A stretch of 64,000 nt of DNA from Metabacillus lacus (lineage in GTDB: Bacteria > Bacillota > Bacilli > Bacillales > Bacillaceae): the NCBI RefSeq assembly GCF_009674805.1, contig NZ_WKKI01000008.1, positions 1-64,000 on the forward strand. The letters are read 5' to 3'. Positions 24,522 to 33,056 of the stretch are shown in pieces. The notes below the pieces were generated by a model. That model ran no database searches. It was not told where the DNA came from and was given only the letters and a program-made list of their open reading frames with translations. The position numbers and the translations under genes are program-made. How positions within the stretch are numbered: the first letter of the stretch is position 1; each line of letters begins with the position of its first letter.

Positions 24522-25517
24522 TTACTCCTCGTAGAACTCTCCGTCTTTGCCCCATTCTTCTTTCACTTCAACACCTTGCTTTTCAGCAGCTTTTTTATTG
24601 ATCGTTAATGTTAAAGAATCCGGAAGCTCCACTGGAATATCGGATGGTTTACTTTCTCCTGAGAGGATTTTAGCGGCCATTAATCCGGATTGATAGCCAA
24701 TGTCATAGTAGTTAAATCCGCTTGCAGCAACCGCACCGCGCTTCATAGAATCCAGCTCACCTACAAAAAGAGGGATTTTTTTGCTGTCAGCTACAGATAT
24801 GACCGACTCCAGGGCTGATACAACTGTATTATCTGTTGGGACGTAGATGCTGTCAGCTCTTCCAGCCAAAGATTCTGCTGCCTGTTTTACTTCCGCAGAG
24901 GTTGAAACAGAAGCCTCCACAATCTTCGCTCCGTTTGCCTCAGCAAGCTTTTTGACTTCACTGACCTGCACTTCGGAGTTCTGTTCACCTGCGTTGTATA
25001 TGACACCAATGCTTTTCGCTCCAATTTCCTGGGTGATAAAGTCAATGGTCTTTTTCGTAGCATCAGGATGGTTATCAGTTGTTCCAGTTACATTCCCTCC
25101 CGGCTGTTCAAATGACTGTACAAGTCCGGAGCCGACCGGATCTGTTACTGAAGTAAAAATAATCGGAATGTCCTTTGAAGCGTTAAGAGCAGCTACAGCA
25201 CTGGGAGTCGCATTTGCAAAAATCAAATCCACTTTGTCCCCGACAAAATTGTTTGCGATTGTAGCAGTATTGTTCATGTCAGCCTGAGCATTCTGAAAAT
25301 CAAATTTTACATTTTCGCCTTCCTTAAAGCCTTCATCTTCCAATGCCTTTTTAAATCCCTCAGTGGCGGCATCAAGTGATGGATGCTCAGCGAACTGAGT
25401 AAGACCGATTTTATATTGCTTTTCGCCCGATGCTCCTGAAGGTTGATCAGTGCCGCAGGCTGCCAGCAGAAGTGATCCTGCCAGAAGAATGGAAAGTGCC
25501 TTCATTTTCTTTTTCAT
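24522..25517 (-). CDS. ABC importer substrate-binding lipoprotein (COG2984, TrpX-like)
   Basis: A 331-residue lipoprotein: signal MKKKMKALSILLAGSLLLAACG with lipobox LLAAC (Cys21). The mature domain begins KQYKIGLTQFAEHPSLDAATEGFKKAL and contains PIIFTSVTDPVGSGLV and NVTGTTDNHPD, standard for COG2984. The ATG at 25517 has AAGGGGG six bases upstream. First gene of the importer operon. The promoter carries the same YAACG-N9-CGTTA operator as the phenylalanine operon and paaX, so I infer uptake of phenylalanine, tyrosine or an aromatic acid; this is inference, not motif evidence. Confidence 0.88.
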   Translation of the reverse strand: MKKKMKALSILLAGSLLLAACGTDQPSGASGEKQYKIGLTQFAEHPSLDAATEGFKKALEDEGFKEGENVKFDFQNAQADMNNTATIANNFVGDKVDLIFANATPSAVAALNASKDIPIIFTSVTDPVGSGLVQSFEQPGGNVTGTTDNHPDATKKTIDFITQEIGAKSIGVIYNAGEQNSEVQVSEVKKLAEANGAKIVEASVSTSAEVKQAAESLAGRADSIYVPTDNTVVSALESVISVADSKKIPLFVGELDSMKRGAVAASGFNYYDIGYQSGLMAAKILSGESKPSDIPVELPDSLTLTINKKAAEKQGVEVKEEWGKDGEFYEE

Positions 25518-25598
25518 CGTTATCCCCCTTAATAGATTAATAGTAAACCGGCTATCAATGGAAGAATAAAGAAACAGGAAGCTGCCGGGAATCACTTA

Positions 25599-25612
25599 TG
25601 TAAGCGTTACCA
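25599..25612. promoter_or_regulatory. candidate cre box upstream of the ABC importer
   Basis: TGTAAGCGTTACCA matches TGWNANCGNTNWCA with one mismatch. It lies between the promoter/operator and the binding-protein gene, a position suited to CcpA road-blocking. Confidence 0.5.
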
Positions 25613-25636
25613 AAAAGATATGATATATTATTATAA

Positions 25637-25655
25637 CAACGTAAATATACCGTTA
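25637..25655. promoter_or_regulatory. YAACG-N9-CGTTA operator at the ABC importer promoter
   Basis: CAACG-N9-CGTTA. Its right end touches the -10 box, the same placement as at the phenylalanine operon. One of four matching sites in the window. Confidence 0.78.
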
Positions 25656-25683
25656 TATTACCATCAGCCCAGAGAAGTGTCAA
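25655..25683 (-). promoter_or_regulatory. sigma-A promoter of the ABC importer operon
   Basis: On the minus strand a consensus TTGACA (25678-25683) and TAATAT (25655-25660) are separated by exactly 17 bases. Between 25684 and 26014 I see no gene. Confidence 0.8.
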
Positions 25684-26014
25684 TAATATTCGGAAAATTT
25701 AGTATGTTGAGAATTTAAACAAGTTTGTGTGGAGGTTTCTGCAGTAGAATGTATAGCGGTCACAAAAAATTTCGACATCTACCTGTGAAATCCTCCCGCT
25801 ATTTGAAATGATGGGGATGGGAGAAATACATTTGCTTACGACTAAAGTGTACTGCAATAGAGGAAATGCTTACGGCTAGTGAATGTACATCCGCGGAAGA
25901 TTTCCGGTTAAATGAAATTCGGGGCTCTTTTAAGCGGATACAAGGGTGCCGGTTATGTAGCTGAAGATCCTTCACTTACTCCGACTCAGCTCTCCAGCTC
26001 CCCCATCACCACCT

Positions 26015-26965
26015 CTACAGCAAATCTTCCGAAGCTCTTCTCAGCTGCTCGCGTGCCTCTTTCATCATTCTTTCGAGCAGCTCATGTACTGACGGAATAT
26101 CTGTAATCAGACCGGAAACTTGCCCTCCATTCAAAAATCCATCCTGCTCGTTTCCTTCAAGAGCGCCTTTGCAATGATGATCTTCTGTCGTGAGTTCATT
26201 AAATTTATCCGCAGATATTCCGTTCTTTTCCGCTTGAAGCAGCTGCATGGAATACGGCGTGGTCATCAGCCTGCGGATTTTTCCTACAGACCTGCCGACA
26301 ATGACCGTATCGTGATCCGTTGCAGCTAATACTCTTTCTTTGTAATAATCATGAAACGGTGCTTCCTGTGTCGCAACAAATCTTGTTCCCATTTGAACTC
26401 CCGAGGCACCAAGGGCCAGCATGCCGGCAAGTCCCCTTCCATCCCCTATCCCTCCTGCTGCAACTACCGGCAAAGAAACTGCCTCCATAATTTGCGGGAT
26501 TAATGTTAACGTTGTTGTTTCCAAGCTGGAGTTTATCCCGGCCGCTTCATAGCCTTCAGCGATGATGATGTCAGCACCTGCCTCCTGTGCTTTTTTTGCT
26601 TGTTTGACCGACGCTACCACCGTTAATACCTGGAAGCCTGCTTCCTTGAGCATGGGCAGAAAAGGTGCGGGATTTCCCGCTGAAAGAGTAACGGCTGCCA
26701 GTTCATGCTTGACGGCAAGCTTCAACAATTCTACAGAGTATGGTGAAACACCTAAAGCTACATTTAATGAAAACGGCTTGTCTGTCTTTTGTTTTGTTTG
26801 TTCGATTATGCTTTCCACCTGAGCTGGAGTCATCGTTCCTGCTCCAATGGTGCCTAAACCCCCAGCCTCTGAAACGGCAGCAGTTAAGACCGCATTGCTG
26901 ATATTCCCCATTCCCCCTTGAAGAATCGGGTATTTTATTTGAAGTACAGATAAAAGTTTATTCAC
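26015..26965 (-). CDS. nitronate monooxygenase / FabK-like FMN protein
   Basis: A 316-residue FMN-dependent TIM-barrel protein of the nitronate monooxygenase (2-nitropropane dioxygenase) family: IKYPILQGGMGNISNAVLTAAVSEAGGLGTIGAGTM at the start, AAGGIGDGRGLAGMLALGASGVQMGTRFVATQEAPFH in the FMN-phosphate region. The family oxidises nitronates; close relatives act as enoyl-ACP reductase FabK, and the two are hard to separate by eye. GTG start with GGAGGGGGA upstream. Divergent from the gamma-carbonic-anhydrase-like gene across 74 bases. No link to the aromatic regulon sites was found. Confidence 0.87.
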   Translation of the reverse strand: MNKLLSVLQIKYPILQGGMGNISNAVLTAAVSEAGGLGTIGAGTMTPAQVESIIEQTKQKTDKPFSLNVALGVSPYSVELLKLAVKHELAAVTLSAGNPAPFLPMLKEAGFQVLTVVASVKQAKKAQEAGADIIIAEGYEAAGINSSLETTTLTLIPQIMEAVSLPVVAAGGIGDGRGLAGMLALGASGVQMGTRFVATQEAPFHDYYKERVLAATDHDTVIVGRSVGKIRRLMTTPYSMQLLQAEKNGISADKFNELTTEDHHCKGALEGNEQDGFLNGGQVSGLITDIPSVHELLERMMKEAREQLRRASEDLL

Positions 26966-27039
26966 AAAAATTCCCCCTCCGTAAAAATAATGTTATACTA
27001 ATTTCAGAATATTTACAATTGCTAAAAAGGAGGATATTT

Positions 27040-27555
27040 ATGCTGATTCCTTACGGAGACAAAAAACCTATCATACATGATACTGTTTTTGTAGCACCCG
27101 GCTCTTTTATTATTGGTGACGTAAATATAGGAGAACATTCCAGCATCTGGTTTAATGCCGTTCTGCGGGGTGATGAGGATTTAATTTCTATCGGTACACG
27201 CTGCAGTATTCAGGATAACGCTACCTGTCATCTTTACCAGGGTTTTCCTCTAACCATTGAAGATGAAGTCACAGTGGGGCATAATAGCATCCTTCATGGC
27301 TGCACCATTCGCAAAAGAAGCATCATTGGCATGGGGGCGACCATTCTGGACGGTGCAGAAATTGGGGAAGAATGCATTATTGGAGCCAACACGCTCATCC
27401 CGGCAGGCAAGGTCATTCCGCCTCGCTCGCTTGTCGTCGGATCTCCCGGTAAAATAGCCAGAAGTCTTATGGAAAAGGACTTACAACTAATTCAGCTGTC
27501 CATAGATACATATGTGGAAAAAGGGATGGAATATAAAGAGATGCTTTCTAATTAA
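27040..27555 (+). CDS. gamma-carbonic-anhydrase-like hexapeptide protein (YtoA/PaaY group)
   Basis: A 171-residue left-handed beta-helix protein with hexapeptide repeats (FIIGDVNIGEHSSIWFNAVLRGDEDLISIGTRCSIQDNATCHL, then VGHNSILHGCTIRKRSIIGMGATILDGAEIGEECIIGANTLIPAGKVIPP). Metal-binding histidines appear at the expected places (CHL, VGHNSILHG). Homologues include YtoA of B. subtilis, carbonic anhydrase Cam-like proteins and PaaY of phenylacetate clusters; nothing here decides activity. The ATG at 27040 has AAAGGAGG immediately upstream, so the longer frame is rejected. Divergent from the nitronate monooxygenase gene. Confidence 0.88.
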   Translation: MLIPYGDKKPIIHDTVFVAPGSFIIGDVNIGEHSSIWFNAVLRGDEDLISIGTRCSIQDNATCHLYQGFPLTIEDEVTVGHNSILHGCTIRKRSIIGMGATILDGAEIGEECIIGANTLIPAGKVIPPRSLVVGSPGKIARSLMEKDLQLIQLSIDTYVEKGMEYKEMLSN

Positions 27556-27640
27556 AGAATAGTCCTTTCTCTGCAAACATTATTACTTTTTATACAAAAG
27601 GCTGTGTTAATTTTTCATGTTGATATTTATACTAAAAAAA

Positions 27641-27676
27641 GAGGAAATCCGAAAATTTAGGGTTTCCTCTATTATT
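27641..27676 (-). terminator. intrinsic terminator of the DUF1801 remnant
   Basis: Arms GAGGAAAnCC / GGnTTTCCTC with a TTTTTTTAG run on the minus strand. It serves the remnant at 27687-27878 and may also help stop the gene coming from the left. Confidence 0.7.
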
Positions 27677-27686
27677 AACCTACTTT

Positions 27687-27878
27687 TTATAAGGGTGATA
27701 AAATGAATGCTAATTCATTGATTGAATGGTCAAACAAACATATCTTAGGTTCGTACCCTGATGTCTCTTGAAAAATTTCAAGCAATTTGTAGGCATCATC
27801 ACGTTTCTTCGTATTCTCGGCCATTTCAATCAACTCCACCACGCTATGGTCATTTTCTTTGGTTTTTGGTTCATACAT
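27687..27878 (-). pseudogene. truncated DUF1801 (YdhG-like) protein
   Basis: The first 45 residues (MYEPKTKENDHSVVELIEM...KKRDDAYKLLEIFQETSGYEPKI) match the N-terminus of DUF1801-domain proteins, which normally run 120-140 residues. After GYEPKI, where the family continues with a W-G-x-S-I-I-G-F-G block, the frame turns into unrelated sequence and stops at 63 residues. I read this as a 3'-deleted pseudogene. Function of the intact family is unknown. Confidence 0.6.
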
Positions 27879-27962
27879 ACAACCTCGTCCACCTCTTCTT
27901 CTTAGTAAAAATGTAAGTGTGACTAATTGCTGTTTGAGATCGACTAGAAAGGATGATATGAA

Positions 27963-28177
27963 ATGAAAACCTGCGCCTATTGTGGAAGTTCGGTTGAATC
28001 TATTGAAGATACATATACGAACTCATTCAAGCCATGAAAGAAGAAGCCGATGAGTTTTCGGAAACAGAAGCCTACGCCTTTAGTGATTATGAAAAAGTAA
28101 CTCGGAAATGCTTTGTCCTTGAAAACACCATTCGTAATAGTATGGGATATTATCCTGTGAAGTTAACAGGGGGCTAA
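27963..28177 (+). pseudogene. frameshifted small zinc-ribbon-type protein
   Basis: From ATG 27963 (ribosome site AAAGGATG) the frame reads MKTCAYCGSSVESIEDTY then stops after 25 codons. A second frame entered around 28017-28022 reads ELIQAMKEEADEFSETEAYAFSDYEKVTRKCFVLENTIRNSMGYYPVKLTGG and stops at 28177. One indel rejoins them into a protein of about 70 residues with a CxxC near the N-terminus and a later Cys. Either a pseudogene or a sequencing error. Family not recognised. Confidence 0.55.
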
Positions 28178-28386
28178 ATTAAAATGTTGGCAGAACGAAT
28201 AGAAGAGTCAGCTAAGAAAGATATGGTAATCCAGCTCAACCACTGAAATAATTGTAAATACGATTAGTATATTAACTTGTATTGATATGGTGGTTTTACC
28301 AACTAAAAACCCCTGAAAATCCTACTAGTTATCCCGGGGGTTAAAGAGTATAGACGTAACAGAAGCTCAATAGAGAACCTAAATAA

Positions 28387-28596
28387 TTAATTCTTTGAGT
28401 TTACCTTGTGCAAAATTTTGAAAAGAAGTGTAGTTACAAAACATAATTGGAGAAATAAAAAGATGCCTACAACAAAAGCACTTTCGATATTCGTATCTAA
28501 TATAACTCCAAATAAATATGCTAGCCCGTAAAAAACAGCGATCCCACCAATTACGTTTGCTATAAAAATGAAAATTGGATTATCTATGATGCTCAA
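28387..28596 (-). CDS. hypothetical small membrane protein (about 69 aa)
   Basis: Two transmembrane segments are visible (about 8-30, FIFIANVIGGIAVFYGLAYLFGV, and 40-62, AFVVGIFLFLQLCFVTTLLFKIL). AGAAGGG precedes the region, but the codon at the right distance is ATC/ATA; the nearest legal start is a TTG at 28596 only one base from the ribosome site. The start codon may therefore have mutated. Not recognised. A CCCC/GGGG hairpin near 28304-28342 lies downstream and could terminate it. Confidence 0.45.
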   Translation of the reverse strand: MSIIDNPIFIFIANVIGGIAVFYGLAYLFGVILDTNIESAFVVGIFLFLQLCFVTTLLFKILHKVNSKN

Positions 28597-28694
28597 ACCC
28601 TTCTAAGGTAAATTTATCCCCATGTCTGTTCTCCAAGACGTATCAGCACTGGGGCCCTTTACGCTTATTATACCAGAACCAACAGAGATACTGC

Positions 28695-29075
28695 TTAGCC
28701 ATTCTGGGGATTCAACATGCACTGATTTTTGAATCTAGGATCCCATTCCTTTTCTTCTGAACCCAAATATTTTGCAAATAATCGTTTTGCTAAGTCAAAG
28801 TTAAATGGTTCTAAGGTTGCTTTTCCTCTGAAACCTACATGTAATACCTTCCCTGTAGAAGGATCAAACTCAACAATACCGACGGCACATTTCGGATTTT
28901 TGTCTATTCTTATTGGAAAAGTATCTCCAGTAGTTCCTATAATCCAAAGGCATTTATCTTCCCAAAAAAACCACACCGGAGATTCCCTTGGTCCTTGGGA
29001 TGAAGCCGCTGATAGATGAGGTTTTTTTAGGAATTCATCCAAATCAAAACTTCGTTTACCTTTTATAATCTCCAT
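28695..29075 (-). CDS. pyridoxamine 5'-phosphate oxidase-family protein, probably 3'-truncated
   Basis: A 126-residue flavin-binding split-barrel protein of the PNPOx-like group: LDEFLKKPHLSAASSQGPRESPVWFFWEDKCLWIIGTTGDTFPIRIDKNPKCAVGIVEFDPSTGKVLHVGFRGKATLEPF. Such proteins bind FMN, F420 or heme and few have known activity. The ATG has GAGGTGG upstream. The frame ends soon after EWDPRFKNQ, where homologues usually continue for another strand or two, while an overlapping frame stays open for about 40 codons toward 28610. A late frameshift is likely. Confidence 0.7.
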   Translation of the reverse strand: MEIIKGKRSFDLDEFLKKPHLSAASSQGPRESPVWFFWEDKCLWIIGTTGDTFPIRIDKNPKCAVGIVEFDPSTGKVLHVGFRGKATLEPFNFDLAKRLFAKYLGSEEKEWDPRFKNQCMLNPQNG

Positions 29076-29123
29076 TTATACCACCTCTTTATTACAGATT
29101 AGCGCCCGATTGTTGAATAACAA

Positions 29124-29543
29124 TTACTTTGATTTAAAGTATATAATTTCAGGATCTCCTTCATCTAAATTTTCAACTATACCACTCTCAATAAATCCGT
29201 TTGCATCAAATACCTTCTGCATACTAGAGTTAGAACGATTAGTAGAAGAAAATACCTTCGTAGTAGGAGATATACTCATCATATAATCGATCAGTAAGCT
29301 TGCATTTCCTTTTCGTCTCTTGGACGGTGACACAATAATTAGTGTTATAAAAGAGCATTCAAAGAAGTTAATATCGTAAATTAAAAACCCCTCAATATCA
29401 TCTTCATTTTTTGAAATTATGCAATGTCCTAACTCAATAGCATTCTCAATATAGTCTCGTCTGCTCGTGTTGCCAATAACCTCACAGTCGACATTCATTA
29501 TTTTGTCAAAATCTTCGATATTAGCCTTAACAGCAATCTTCAT
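29124..29543 (-). CDS. GNAT-family acetyltransferase (139 aa)
   Basis: A 139-residue acetyltransferase: LIIVSPSKRRKGNASLLIDYM holds the acetyl-CoA-binding V-x-x-x-x-R-x-K-G-x motif, followed by the TNRSNSSMQKVFDANGFIESG stretch typical of the C-terminal half. The substrate is unknown. The ATG follows GGGGAAG. It lies between the PNPOx-like gene and the broken IS110 transposase, in a stretch rich in gene remnants, which suggests accessory DNA. Confidence 0.75.
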   Translation of the reverse strand: MKIAVKANIEDFDKIMNVDCEVIGNTSRRDYIENAIELGHCIISKNEDDIEGFLIYDINFFECSFITLIIVSPSKRRKGNASLLIDYMMSISPTTKVFSSTNRSNSSMQKVFDANGFIESGIVENLDEGDPEIIYFKSK

Positions 29544-29640
29544 CTTACTTCCCCTTTTTTAAGCTTTCTAGCAATCTAAAATTATTTTAGGATCGCGCCA
29601 ATTTAATTGAATAACTAAAATCTCTTTAAAAAGTATAGAG

Positions 29641-30618
29641 TTAGGTCATCATCGTTTTCACATTTTGAATAATTTTTTTCATGGGATTGTCCGACCGCTG
29701 TGTATAGTAAGCGTGCAGGGTCTTAAAAGCTGAGTTTTTGGCAACCAGAAGCATACAAACCCTAAACAACAGAGCCCTGAGCTTTTTCCGCCCTCTCTTC
29801 GAGATGGTCGTTTTCCCCTTGTGCTTACCGGAGGTATTCCCCTTCAGGCTCAAGCCTGCTAGCTTAATGAGTTGTCGGGGGTGATTGTATTCGCTTAGAT
29901 CACAACCTCCGCAAAGAAACCAGCCACTGTATCTCTTCCAACACCTTTAACCGCCAACATTTGGGGGACCCCAGGAATCTGTTCAAGAAAACAGTCTATT
30001 TTGGTGTCTAGATCTTCAAATTCCTTCTGGATTAATTCATACTTGGCCAGAAGTGTTTTCAGCTCCATTTTTGCCATTTCGGAGCCTTGGCGAAGTCCGA
30101 TAGACTGGCTCGCTGCCTGCCTTAATTCCCGAACTTTATATAGTCCCCGCTCCGTTTAACAGCTTTTCTTGAATGAGTAAGTAATTCTTCTTCTGTAAAA
30201 TTTTTAATCTCATGCGGTTTGCATAAAGCCTTAAGAATTGTAAGGCAGCCTTTCCTTCCCATTCCTTGAATACCTTAAGGAACTTGGGGAAATACCGGTC
30301 AATCCAGTTGTGAACCTGACCTTGGACCGTTTGAAGGTCCTCGGTTAAGAGATTGCGTATTTTCTTTGCCACACGGAGTTCGGCATAAACACCTTGCGGT
30401 ATGGTAGGTTCGGCGTATCTCCCGTCCTTGACCAACTGGGCGATTACTTTGGCATCCTTCACATCATTTTTAGTTGGGGAATTATCATCCAACCCCTTGC
30501 TTTTCTTGACGTGCATAGGATTTACAGCTACAAACTTAATCTCGTTTTCTTTTAAAAAGTGTGCCAGGTTGAACCAATAATGACCAGTAGGTTCCACACC
30601 GACAATCACTTTCTCCAT
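29641..30618 (-). pseudogene. broken IS110-family transposase
   Basis: Three collinear fragments in different frames: 30136-30618 (EKVIVGVEPTGHYWFNLAHFL, NPMHVKKSKGLDDNSPTKNDVKDAKVIAQLV: DEDD-type RNase H-like domain), 29895-30077 (FLEQIPGVPQMLAVKGVGRDTVAGF: the helix-hairpin part) and 29641-29853 (LSLKGNTSGKHKGKTTISKRGRKKLRALLF: the C-terminal transposase domain with the conserved Ser). The N-terminal 60-70 residues with the first catalytic Asp are missing and at least two frame breaks are present, so it cannot make transposase alone. IS110 elements lack terminal inverted repeats, so the ends are not defined. Confidence 0.85.
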
Positions 30619-30755
30619 ACTCTGGTTTTAACAAAGTTCCATAAGCATCTATTCTGTAAACAAATTAAGCATCATAGCATTTGCGAGAGGGATAATCCAT
30701 CCAAGCTTATAAGCATTCTTTCGACTGTTGTTCGCTAAAAAAGCTTTTAAAACAC

Positions 30756-30798
30756 AAAAAAAGCGTATCAACAAGATGTTGCATTGGTACGCTTTTTC
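30756..30798 (-). terminator. intrinsic terminator of paaX
   Basis: On the minus strand AAAAAGCGTACCAA pairs with TTGATACGCTTTTTTT, starting 17 bases beyond the paaX stop codon. Confidence 0.88.
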
Positions 30799-30814
30799 TA
30801 GGTTACAGACGATA

Positions 30815-31687
30815 TCAGAGAATATAAGGATGATTCATCATATCGTAGTCAGTATCCTTCTTTTCAATTTCATTTCCTTCCTGAAATACCTCTTCAAAAA
30901 AGCGTGATGCCGGCTCAGCAAGTGCTTTATAATACTCGCTGAACAGGGACGCTGCATGGCCGCCAAGCCACTTTTCGGGGAGAAGCTCTTCCGGCAGCCC
31001 GGGATCTGAAAAGAGAAATTTACGGTATTCATGAACAAGCTTGGTTCGTTCAACAAAGCATTCTGCTTCCGACATATTTCCCTTTTGAATTTTGTTTTTA
31101 TCAATAATGTATTTTTGGCTGTATGTACTGATAAATTCTTCATACTTGGTGTTAATCTCCTGCAGGTCCCAGCTTTTTTCCACAAGACGCCTGTTTTCAT
31201 TCGGACCCTTGTATTCTGCTGAAAAAAAGTCAACATAGTCATGTATGCCGTACTTTTCTATGAGATCATGCACCTGCTTTTCGAGATTATTCGGAGACAC
31301 CCAGAAACTGTTGGACATACTGCCAAAGCCGCTCCAGATTAATTCTTTTCGAAGCTCATCCCGGATGCTGCGGATGTCTTCCGGAATTGTATACATTAAG
31401 ATTCTCCACTTGCCGTCCCATTCCTCTGGCTTTAGCTTAAAGATTCTTTTTCCAGCCTCATCTATGCGTTTTTGACCTCTTTCAGTTAAAGAATAATAGC
31501 TTTTATTTCCTATCTTTTCAGCCTGGACCCACTCCTGCTTATTCATTCTGGAGATTGCCGCCCTGACAGACTGATCATTATGGCCAAACTCATTTAACAG
31601 CTTAATCAGGCTGCCGATCCAAATGCTGCTTCCGTAATGGGAAATATAATCACCGTACAGCGTAAAAATCATTGATCTAGTATTCAA
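30815..31687 (-). CDS. paaX: PaaX-family phenylacetate pathway repressor
   Basis: A 290-residue regulator with an N-terminal winged helix (SMIFTLYGDYISHYGSSIWIGSLIKLLNEFGHNDQSVRAAISRMNKQEWV, 5-54) and the PaaX middle and C-terminal domains (WDGKWRILMYTIPEDIRSIRDELRKELIWSGFGSMSNSFWVSP; PGLPEELLPEKWLGGHAASLFSEYY). PaaX proteins repress phenylacetate genes and are released by phenylacetyl-CoA. Transcribed alone from its own promoter, which contains one of the four YAACG-N9-CGTTA sites, consistent with self-regulation. It lies at the 3' side of the paa genes it probably controls. Confidence 0.92.
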   Translation of the reverse strand: MNTRSMIFTLYGDYISHYGSSIWIGSLIKLLNEFGHNDQSVRAAISRMNKQEWVQAEKIGNKSYYSLTERGQKRIDEAGKRIFKLKPEEWDGKWRILMYTIPEDIRSIRDELRKELIWSGFGSMSNSFWVSPNNLEKQVHDLIEKYGIHDYVDFFSAEYKGPNENRRLVEKSWDLQEINTKYEEFISTYSQKYIIDKNKIQKGNMSEAECFVERTKLVHEYRKFLFSDPGLPEELLPEKWLGGHAASLFSEYYKALAEPASRFFEEVFQEGNEIEKKDTDYDMMNHPYIL

Positions 31688-31712
31688 GCTGCTGTCATCC
31701 TCAATTATTATT

Positions 31713-31731
31713 CAACGGAAAAAAACCGTTA
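31713..31731. promoter_or_regulatory. YAACG-N9-CGTTA operator at the paaX promoter
   Basis: CAACG-N9-CGTTA located about 7 bases downstream of the -10 box, between promoter and start codon. One of four matching sites. Confidence 0.78.
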
Positions 31732-31737
31732 TAACAT

Positions 31738-31766
31738 ATATTATCAGTATGTTTATTATTTTGCAA
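31738..31766 (-). promoter_or_regulatory. sigma-A promoter of paaX
   Basis: On the minus strand TTGCAA (31761-31766) and TAATAT (31738-31743) are separated by 17 bases. A weak cre-like element around AAGCGCTT (31769-31782, two mismatches) lies just upstream of the -35. Confidence 0.7.
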
Positions 31767-31839
31767 AAACAAGCGCTTTCAAACTTTCTTTCTATTTCTC
31801 TTTTTTGTACCGTTGTATCTTGCTAAAAGCAGACTATAC

Positions 31840-33045
31840 TTACTCTTCTACTCTTTCAACGATGGTGGCAATGCCCTGGCCGACTCCCACACACATGGCG
31901 GCTAGGCCGATTTTAGACTTTCTTCTTTTCATTTCATGCAGAAGGGAGGTCAGTATCCGTGCCCCGCTTGCACCAAGCGGATGCCCAAAAGCAATCGCTC
32001 CTCCATTCACATTCACCTTATCGCCAGGCACATTCAACTGATTGATGCAGGCGAGTGCCTGTGCTGCAAAAGCTTCATTCAATTCAATCAAATCTACATC
32101 TGAAAGTGTCAGTTCCGCTCTTTTCAGGGCCTTCTCCACGGCATCAACCGGGCCTATTCCCATCAGTGACGGCTCCACGCCTCCAACAGCTGATACCCTG
32201 TAAGCGGCCATAGGCAGAAGGCCCAGCTGTTCCGCCTTGTTCCTGCTCATCATTAACAGAGCTGCTGCACCGTCATTTACGCCCGAAGCATTGCCCGCTG
32301 TAACAGTTCCCCCTTCAAACAATGGTTGAAGCTTTTCCAGCTTTTCTACCGTTGTTCCCTGGCGCGGATGTTCGTCTTGCGTAACAGTCAACTCATTTCC
32401 TTTTCGGTCCTGATAGGAGACAGGAATGATTTCATCAGAAAACACTCCGTTCCTCACTGCATTTTCTGCCCGCTGCTGGCTCTCTGCTGCAAAAGCGTCC
32501 TGTTCCTTGCGGCTGATAGCATACAGCTTCGCAACGTTTTCGGCTGTTAGCGGCATAGAATCTGTTCCGTACTGCTCTTGCAGCCTGCTGTTAACAAACC
32601 GCCAGCCGATGGTTGTATCAAACACTTCCATATTGCCTCTTGGAAATTCTGCAGAAGGCTTTGCCATCACAAATGGAGCCCTTGTCATGCTTTCTGTGCC
32701 GCCGGCTATGAAAATCTCCCCTTCTCCAGCCATTATGGCCCTGGCACAGTAATTCACCGCATCAAGTCCTGAACCGCAGAGCCTGTTAATGGTCGTACCA
32801 GCTGCTGACACGGGCAGACCTGCCAAAAGGGCGGACATTCTTGCTACATTTCTGTTATCTTCTCCTGCACCATTTGCATTTCCAAAAACTACTTCTTCTA
32901 TGTCATGAACATTGCACTGAGGATTTCTTTCTATCAGTGCTTTTATGACAATGGCACCAAGATCATCAGGACGGATGTGTTTCAGAGCTCCGTTATAACG
33001 CCCGATTGGTGTACGGACGGCATCAATAATAACTGCTTCTACCAT
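31840..33045 (-). CDS. paaJ: 3-oxoadipyl-CoA / 3-oxo-5,6-dehydrosuberyl-CoA thiolase
   Basis: A 401-residue thiolase. The nucleophile Cys lies in [15 protein letters not shown] (about residue 90), the second active-site Cys in [12 protein letters not shown], and the His in [37 protein letters not shown] fits the PaaJ/PcaF subgroup. It releases acetyl-CoA from 3-oxo-5,6-dehydrosuberyl-CoA and succinyl-CoA plus acetyl-CoA from 3-oxoadipyl-CoA at the end of phenylacetate degradation. It follows paaH by 11 bases. ATG with GGGGGAAAG upstream. Confidence 0.92.
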   Translation of the reverse strand: MVEAVIIDAVRTPIGRYNGALKHIRPDDLGAIVIKALIERNPQCNVHDIEEVVFGNANGAGEDNRNVARMSALLAGLPVSAAGTTINRLCGSGLDAVNYCARAIMAGEGEIFIAGGTESMTRAPFVMAKPSAEFPRGNMEVFDTTIGWRFVNSRLQEQYGTDSMPLTAENVAKLYAISRKEQDAFAAESQQRAENAVRNGVFSDEIIPVSYQDRKGNELTVTQDEHPRQGTTVEKLEKLQPLFEGGTVTAGNASGVNDGAAALLMMSRNKAEQLGLLPMAAYRVSAVGGVEPSLMGIGPVDAVEKALKRAELTLSDVDLIELNEAFAAQALACINQLNVPGDKVNVNGGAIAFGHPLGASGARILTSLLHEMKRRKSKIGLAAMCVGVGQGIATIVERVEE

Positions 33046-33056
33046 GTTCTTTCCCC

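Noticed and set aside
31769-31782. Possible cre box upstream of the paaX promoter.
   Set aside because: Two mismatches to the consensus and located upstream of the -35, so it was noted only in passing and not annotated as a site.
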